This document shows positions 59,885 through 64,000 of a stretch of DNA of 64,000 nt, one piece after another. The first letter of the stretch is position 1, and each line of letters starts with the position of its first letter. The notes under the pieces were generated by a model. That model saw only the letters and a list, made by a program, of their open reading frames with translations, was not told where the DNA came from and searched no databases. The translations under genes and the position numbers were made by a program. This DNA comes from JAGQYP01 sp041392305 (lineage in GTDB: Bacteria; Bacteroidota; Bacteroidia; Flavobacteriales_D; Crocinitomicaceae). The DNA lies in contig JAWKMJ010000002.1 in the NCBI GenBank assembly GCA_041392305.1, positions 1 to 64,000 on the forward strand, read 5' to 3'.

Positions 59885-60580
59885 TTAAATAAGTACGATT
59901 AGAAGTGTTAAAAGAAGAATTGCAAGGAAGATAGATCCAATGATTATCCCAGCAAGTGCCATTCCATTTTCATTTCTAGCAAAAGAAATTGCTCCTGTAA
60001 TCAGCGCAGCTACACCCAATGCCATGCTTCCAAAGAACATAAAGTAATAAATAATTAAGACTAAAGGCCAACCTATCGCACCAGTGTAAAAAACAATCCA
60101 TAAAATAAATAGGATCAACAAGGATAATAAGAATATACCTAAGGCGGAGTACCCCATAATTCCGGATGCAAGACCTAAGCTATCTGCCTTTTTGGATTTT
60201 CGCAATACTTCCCCGTCTTCTAAATCCGGCGGACTCATTCCTCGGTGATCTAGTAAAGCTTCTTTTTTTGATTCTTCGATGTAGATTTGATCATCAAGAA
60301 GACCTTTCACAACTTTTTCTTCCTTTTCTTTTTCAACAGGAATTTCCTGATGAATAACATTTTGCTCAGATAGATTTTCTTTATAATCGTCTTTAACTGT
60401 GCTTGACTTTTTTCTTGCCAAAGAACTGGAATAGGAGTCGGATGCTACTTTTAGCTTTTTGCTTTTTGCTCCTGTTCGCTTTTCCACATAAATTCCTTTT
60501 GTGTAGCGTCTATGCGCAAATTGATTGCTTCCGCAAGAAAGGAGGAATAGGCTTAATATGAATAACACGAAAAATCTCAC
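59885..60580 (-). CDS. RRY-motif lipoprotein paralogue 4
   Basis: 231 residues. Lipobox LFLLSC (Cys16), then NQFAHRRYTKGIYVEKRTGA, a charged linker (about 40-130), then three to four membrane helices (GYSALGIFLLSLLILFILWI, LVLIIYYFMFFGSMALGVAA, GIIIGSIFLAILLLTLLIVL). The most divergent copy (His for the first Lys of the motif). It lies 73 bp upstream of the other three in the same direction. Confidence 0.72.
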   Translation of the reverse strand: MRFFVLFILSLFLLSCGSNQFAHRRYTKGIYVEKRTGAKSKKLKVASDSYSSSLARKKSSTVKDDYKENLSEQNVIHQEIPVEKEKEEKVVKGLLDDQIYIEESKKEALLDHRGMSPPDLEDGEVLRKSKKADSLGLASGIMGYSALGIFLLSLLILFILWIVFYTGAIGWPLVLIIYYFMFFGSMALGVAALITGAISFARNENGMALAGIIIGSIFLAILLLTLLIVLI

Positions 60581-60624
60581 TTTTCGAAAATAAGCAAAAA
60601 TTGAGAATCTTTTTAAATGTCATT

Positions 60625-60771
60625 TTAGCTTTTCTTCTTTTTCTTGTGCGATTTCTTTTTGAATATTTCAATATCATTAATTCGAAATACATAAGCTACT
60701 ATAAGACCCAAGACAAATCCAATCAATAAGCTAAAAAACAAATAATTGTTCCAAACAACTCCAAATACCAT
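60625..60771 (-). CDS. 48-residue single-pass membrane protein
   Basis: ATG at 60771, TAA at 60625-60627: 48 residues. It has one long hydrophobic helix (YLFFSLLIGFVLGLIVAYVF, about 10-29) and a very basic C-terminal tail ending in a Lys-rich stretch (FKKKSHKKKKKS). It lies 44 bp upstream of the RRY-motif lipoprotein gene at 60580 in the same direction. No family recognised. It is credible as a real small protein because of the clear TM-plus-basic-tail design. Confidence 0.45.
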   Translation of the reverse strand: MVFGVVWNNYLFFSLLIGFVLGLIVAYVFRINDIEIFKKKSHKKKKKS

Positions 60772-60829
60772 CTCGATCTACTTTTCCATAATCGCGCTCT
60801 TTTGAGTTCGAATCCGCTAGATTTTTTGA

Positions 60830-60837
60830 TATATTTG
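60830..60837 (+). promoter_or_regulatory. Promoter -7 box TATATTTG for the enoyl-CoA hydratase
   Basis: Exact TAnnTTTG, 19 nt before the ATG at 60857. A TTTG at 60801-60804 lies 25 bp upstream, slightly longer than the usual spacing. Confidence 0.5.
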
Positions 60838-60856
60838 CCCAACAAAATTCAGAATT

Positions 60857-61633
60857 ATGAGCACAGCAAACGCAGTAGATCAAGGACATGTAGAATTCGC
60901 TATCGACAACGGAATTGCCACAGTTGAATTTGGTCACCCACTTTCGAATTCTCTTCCAGGAAAAATTTTGGCAAAATTGGCGAATACCATTACGGAATTA
61001 GGTCAAAACAAGGACGTTAAGGTAATTGTATTGAAGTCTGCCGGTGAAAAAGCCTTCTGTGGAGGTGCGAGTTTTGATGAATTGATTTCCATTAAAGATT
61101 TAGCTACCGGAAAAGTATTCTTCTCTGGATTTGCCAACGTGATCAATGCATGCAGAAAATGTCCAAAACTAATCATCGGTCGTGTACATGGAAAAGCTGT
61201 TGGTGGAGGTGTTGGAGTAGCTTCTGCTGTGGATTACTGTTTTGCAACCAAACATGCTTCTGTAAAACTTTCTGAATTGGCAGTTGGAATCGGACCATTC
61301 GTGGTTGGACCAGCAGTAGAGAGAAAAATCGGATTATCCGGAATGTCTCAGTTAGCGATAGATGCTACAGAATGGCAAACCGCTCAATGGGCCAAAGAAA
61401 AAGGACTCTACGCTGAAATCTTCGATACAGCTGAAGAAATGGATGAGGCGATCTCTACTCTAGCAGGTAAACTATCCAAATCCAATCCAGAAGCCATGGA
61501 ACTCCTTAAAAAAGTATTCTGGCAAGGCACCGAAAACTGGGACGATTTACTAGCCGAAAGAGCAGCTATGTCAGGAAAATTGGTGTTGTCTGATTTCACA
61601 GTAAATGCGATCAATGCGTTTAAGAAAAAGTAG
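60857..61633 (+). CDS. Enoyl-CoA hydratase/isomerase family protein
   Basis: 258 residues, crotonase length. Crotonase marks: 'GEKAFCGGASFDELISI' (oxyanion loop 1), 'RVHGKAVGGGVGVASAVDYC' (oxyanion Gly and hydrophobic helix), and 'VKLSELAVGIGPFVVGPAV' with the Glu in the position of the second catalytic acid. The first catalytic Glu (usually within GGGxEL) is not obvious: the VGGGVGVAS segment has no Glu, so the reaction may be isomerisation or another crotonase chemistry. No close acyl-CoA partner gene except the PaaI-type thioesterase 3.4 kb away. Confidence 0.87.
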   Translation: MSTANAVDQGHVEFAIDNGIATVEFGHPLSNSLPGKILAKLANTITELGQNKDVKVIVLKSAGEKAFCGGASFDELISIKDLATGKVFFSGFANVINACRKCPKLIIGRVHGKAVGGGVGVASAVDYCFATKHASVKLSELAVGIGPFVVGPAVERKIGLSGMSQLAIDATEWQTAQWAKEKGLYAEIFDTAEEMDEAISTLAGKLSKSNPEAMELLKKVFWQGTENWDDLLAERAAMSGKLVLSDFTVNAINAFKKK

Positions 61634-61639
61634 GAATTA

Positions 61640-61732
61640 GTTCCAAGTAGACAGTAGACAGTTCCAAGAAAAAGTAGATTTTTTGGCATCACGGTTTCTC
61701 TTGCTCAAATCTCTTGCTCAATACTGCTCACT
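61640..61732. repeat. Composite of interspersed repeats R1 and R2
   Basis: R1 (61640-61668): TTCCAAGTAGACAGTAGACA followed by GTTCCAAG. R2 inverted (about 61697-61732): two CTCTTGCTCAA words, the second reading GTATTGAGCAAGAG on the minus strand. Both families also occur inside the SpoIIE gene at 45064-47016. Confidence 0.6.
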
Positions 61733-62066
61733 GCAAATCCGCCTCATAAACCTTAAAATAACACTCCTGAAATAGATGGTTATCCCCTCCGATATTCCCT
61801 TCCCAGGCATCGGTTGAGTCAATTGCTTTAATCAAAGTTCTTCCTGAGCTGAAAGTCAAAGTGAATTCGATATGCTCCCCGCAAGGCACTGCTTCTTTTT
61901 GGTCTTTGTATTCGTTGGTTTGTACTAACCTAAATTCGGCTGGTTTTAGATTGAAAGTTTCTGTATTGGTTTGAACGGTGATGGTGTCGTTCGAATAATT
62001 GTATACGTATTTACTTACGGTGTTGTCATACTTGCATCCTGAAGCGAAAATCAGTATGATGAACAA
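61728..62066 (-). CDS. Hypothetical lipoprotein with uncertain start
   Basis: About 112 residues from a TTG at 62066. A lipobox-like ASGC follows after a very short hydrophobic stretch (LFIILIFASGC); the open frame extends upstream to 62123 with 'LDKIILFIILIFASGC', a better signal, but no ATG, GTG or further TTG starts it. The mature part is beta-rich ('YNYSNDTITVQTNTETFNLK', 'CGEHIEFTLTFSSGRTLIK'). No family recognised. The start may be damaged or non-standard. Confidence 0.5.
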   Translation of the reverse strand: MFIILIFASGCKYDNTVSKYVYNYSNDTITVQTNTETFNLKPAEFRLVQTNEYKDQKEAVPCGEHIEFTLTFSSGRTLIKAIDSTDAWEGNIGGDNHLFQECYFKVYEADLQ

Positions 62067-62171
62067 GATAATTTTGTCTAGAGGATATGGATTCGAGCGG
62101 ACTTGGATGATTTTACTTTTTAATTACAGAATATTAATGAGTGAAATATATAAAAAAACGATTAGATTTTA

Positions 62172-62179
62172 TAGATTTG
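62172..62179 (+). promoter_or_regulatory. Possible -7 box TAGATTTG upstream of idh
   Basis: Exact TAnnTTTG but 117 nt before the ATG at 62297, so it would give a long leader. A small inverted repeat TCCCG/CGGGA (62181-62195) follows. Weak. Confidence 0.25.
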
Positions 62180-62296
62180 TTCCCGATTTACGGGAGTTAG
62201 AGCTCCAAAAAACAGTCATGTTTCCTTGAAGTTTTCCCTATTTCAGTTCGAAGGATAAAACCATTAGAGCAACCCTTACATTCTAAAAATCGAATT

Positions 62297-64000
62297 ATGA
62301 CACAGAAAGCTAAAATTATTTACACAAAAACAGACGAGGCTCCAGCATTGGCAACCAGATCATTTTTACCAATCATTAAAGCATTTGCTGAACCTTCAGG
62401 CATCGAATTTGAGATTAAGGATATTTCTTTGGCAGCTAGGATTCTGGCTTTGTTTCCAGATTATTTGACAGAAGATCAAAAAACATCAGACGATTTAGCA
62501 GAATTGGGTAAAATGGTAAAAACTCCGGAAGCGAACATCATCAAACTTCCAAATATTTCAGCTTCTATTCCTCAATTGACAGCTGCAATTAAGGAACTTC
62601 AAAAGGATGGATATGCAATCCCAGATTATCCAGCAGATCCAAAGGACGATAAAGAAAAAGAAATTCAAGCAAGATACAATAAGGTGAAAGGTTCGGCAGT
62701 GAACCCTGTTCTTCGAGAAGGAAATTCGGACAGAAGAGCGCCCAAAGCAGTAAAGGAATTCGCAAGAAAGAATCCACATTCCATGGGTGCTTGGTCGGCC
62801 GATTCGAAATCGCATGTGTCTCACATGACCTCTGGAGACTTCAGAAATAATGAGCAATCGGTGACCGTTTCAAATCCAACAACTGTTTCAATTGTATTGG
62901 AAGGGAAGGATGGCTCTACAACTGTTTTGAAAGACAACTTAGCTTTGTTGGAAGGAGAAATCATTGATGCAACAGTACTTAGCAAAAAGAAATTAATTGA
63001 GTTTTTAGAAGCTCAGGTTCAAGATGCGAAGGACAAAGGTGTTTTGTTCTCATTGCACATGAAAGCGACCATGATGAAGGTTTCAGATCCAATTATTTTT
63101 GGACATGCCGTTCGCGTTTTCTTTGCAGATCTTTTTGAAAAACATGGGGCAATTTTCGAGCAAATTGGGGTGAATGTCAACAATGGTTTTGGAGATTTGA
63201 TCGCTAAAATTGCTACACTTCCAGCAGATAAGAAAGCTGAAATTGAAGCAGATATTCAGGCAATTTATGCCAAGAATCCAGATTTGGCCATGGTGAATTC
63301 AGATAAAGGAATTACCAATTTGCATGTGCCTTCTGATGTGATTATTGATGCATCGATGCCTGCCATGATCAGAAATTCGGGTCAAATGTGGAATGCCAAA
63401 GGGCAAGCTCAAGACGCTAAAGCAGTTATCCCGGATTCTTCCTACGCCAGAATTTATACTGCAACCATTGATTTCTGTAAAAAGAATGGTGCTTTTGACC
63501 CTGTTACCATGGGATCTGTTTCCAATGTGGGTCTGATGGCACAAAAAGCCGAAGAATATGGATCACACGATAAAACCTTTGAAATTGAAAAGGCGGGGAA
63601 AGTGGTGATCAAAGATGCGAATGGAACAGTTTTAACATCGCACGACGTAGAAGAAGGAGATATTTGGAGAGCATGTCAGGTTAAGGATTTGCCTATTCAA
63701 GACTGGATCAAATTGGCGGTAAAAAGAGCTAGAGCAACTGGAAATACTGCGGTTTTCTGGTTGGATAAAAACAGAGCTCACGATGCAGAGATCATCAAAA
63801 AAGTAAATAAATACTTGCCTGATCACGATACTTCTGGTTTAGACATTCAGATCATGGATCCGGAGTCGGCCACTTATTTTTCTTGTGAAAAAATTAAGAA
63901 TGGAGAAGATGTGATTTCAGTATCTGGAAACGTTTTGAGAGATTATTTAACAGATCTTTTCCCAATTTTGGAAGTAGGTACATCGGCAAAAATGCTTTCC
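62297..64000 (+). CDS. icd: Monomeric NADP-dependent isocitrate dehydrogenase, C-terminus cut off
   Basis: 568 codons to the window edge of a protein normally near 740 residues. It begins 'MTQKAKIIYTKTDEAPALAT' and continues with marks of the monomeric (IDH-II type) enzyme: 'FEIKDISLAARILALFPDYL', 'KTPEANIIKLPNISASIPQL', 'KVKGSAVNPVLREGNSDRRA' (substrate-binding SNPVLREGNSDRR type), 'FSLHMKATMMKVSDPIIFGH' and 'LDKNRAHDAEIIKKVNKYL'. It converts isocitrate to 2-oxoglutarate with NADP in the TCA cycle, and is unrelated in sequence to the dimeric enzyme. Monocistronic. Confidence 0.95.
   Translation, partial: MTQKAKIIYTKTDEAPALATRSFLPIIKAFAEPSGIEFEIKDISLAARILALFPDYLTEDQKTSDDLAELGKMVKTPEANIIKLPNISASIPQLTAAIKELQKDGYAIPDYPADPKDDKEKEIQARYNKVKGSAVNPVLREGNSDRRAPKAVKEFARKNPHSMGAWSADSKSHVSHMTSGDFRNNEQSVTVSNPTTVSIVLEGKDGSTTVLKDNLALLEGEIIDATVLSKKKLIEFLEAQVQDAKDKGVLFSLHMKATMMKVSDPIIFGHAVRVFFADLFEKHGAIFEQIGVNVNNGFGDLIAKIATLPADKKAEIEADIQAIYAKNPDLAMVNSDKGITNLHVPSDVIIDASMPAMIRNSGQMWNAKGQAQDAKAVIPDSSYARIYTATIDFCKKNGAFDPVTMGSVSNVGLMAQKAEEYGSHDKTFEIEKAGKVVIKDANGTVLTSHDVEEGDIWRACQVKDLPIQDWIKLAVKRARATGNTAVFWLDKNRAHDAEIIKKVNKYLPDHDTSGLDIQIMDPESATYFSCEKIKNGEDVISVSGNVLRDYLTDLFPILEVGTSAKMLS

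Noticed and set aside
61999..62229. Plus-strand frame upstream of idh
   Set aside because: It overlaps the lipoprotein gene in antisense and has no convincing start or composition; the stretch 62067-62296 otherwise holds only a weak -7 box and a short inverted repeat.

Overview
This 64 kb window is a chromosomal segment of a Bacteroidota bacterium, most likely order Flavobacteriales and perhaps close to Crocinitomicaceae/Fluviicola (a family-level guess from gene content, not tested). Pointers are low GC; four proteins with type IX secretion system (T9SS) C-terminal sorting domains; SprB-like repeats with a gliding-motility-associated C-terminus; a fused murF-alr gene; a fused alpha/beta E1 dehydrogenase; and TAnnTTTG -7 promoter boxes close upstream of about a dozen genes. 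There are no rRNA or tRNA genes, CRISPR arrays, transposases or phage genes. Most genes are ordinary conserved chromosomal genes. The unusual material lies between genes and in the surface/signalling clusters.

Layout. 1-16 kb: a cut-off patatin-like lipase, a T9SS arylsulfotransferase-like protein, the murF-alr/tdk pair, small secreted proteins, the E1 dehydrogenase, a TPR histidine kinase with a LytTR regulator, and radC. 16-20.6 kb: a surface-polysaccharide operon (UDP-GlcNAc 2-epimerase, polysaccharide deacetylase, orphan binding-protein lipoprotein) behind a 7-bp tandem repeat. 20.6-34.2 kb: UbiB/AarF kinase, CBS protein, 2OG oxygenase, T9SS subtilase, T9SS chitinase, a TPR-AraC regulator, a small operon with a frameshifted gene, an M16 peptidase and a DksA-like protein. 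34.4-47 kb: a 1703-residue T9SS surface protein, then a WD40-caspase followed closely by two SpoIIE-type phosphatase genes, the second interrupted by an in-frame TGA. 47-55.7 kb: an AlkB-like monooxygenase, an MFS transporter followed by a structured-RNA candidate, and a TetR-ABC-HlyD-TolC-CutA export operon with a well-placed palindromic operator. 55.8-64 kb: a DUF2461 protein, a PaaI-type thioesterase, four tandem paralogous lipoproteins sharing an RRY-x-x-G-x-Y-x-E-K motif, a 48-residue membrane protein, an enoyl-CoA hydratase, and a monomeric isocitrate dehydrogenase cut off at the right end.

How the parts fit. The T9SS cargo (sulfotransferase-like protein, subtilase, chitinase, giant adhesin-like protein) suggests a polymer-degrading, surface-attached life style. 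The caspase/phosphatase operon looks like a signalling cassette: a periplasmic sensor and a TPR sensor, each joined to a PP2C-type phosphatase, next to a WD40-caspase protease. It is the best candidate here for an undescribed system. Two short interspersed repeat families occur between genes and also inside variable loops of these phosphatase genes. Several regulatory structures are visible: a hairpin straddling the caspase start codon, an RNA candidate with two competing pairings at 49.6-49.7 kb, a small-RNA candidate at 10.3 kb, and a possibly phase-variable promoter at 16.4 kb.

Limits: all calls come from reading motifs. No alignment, structure prediction or database search was run. Residue positions given as 'about' are estimates.
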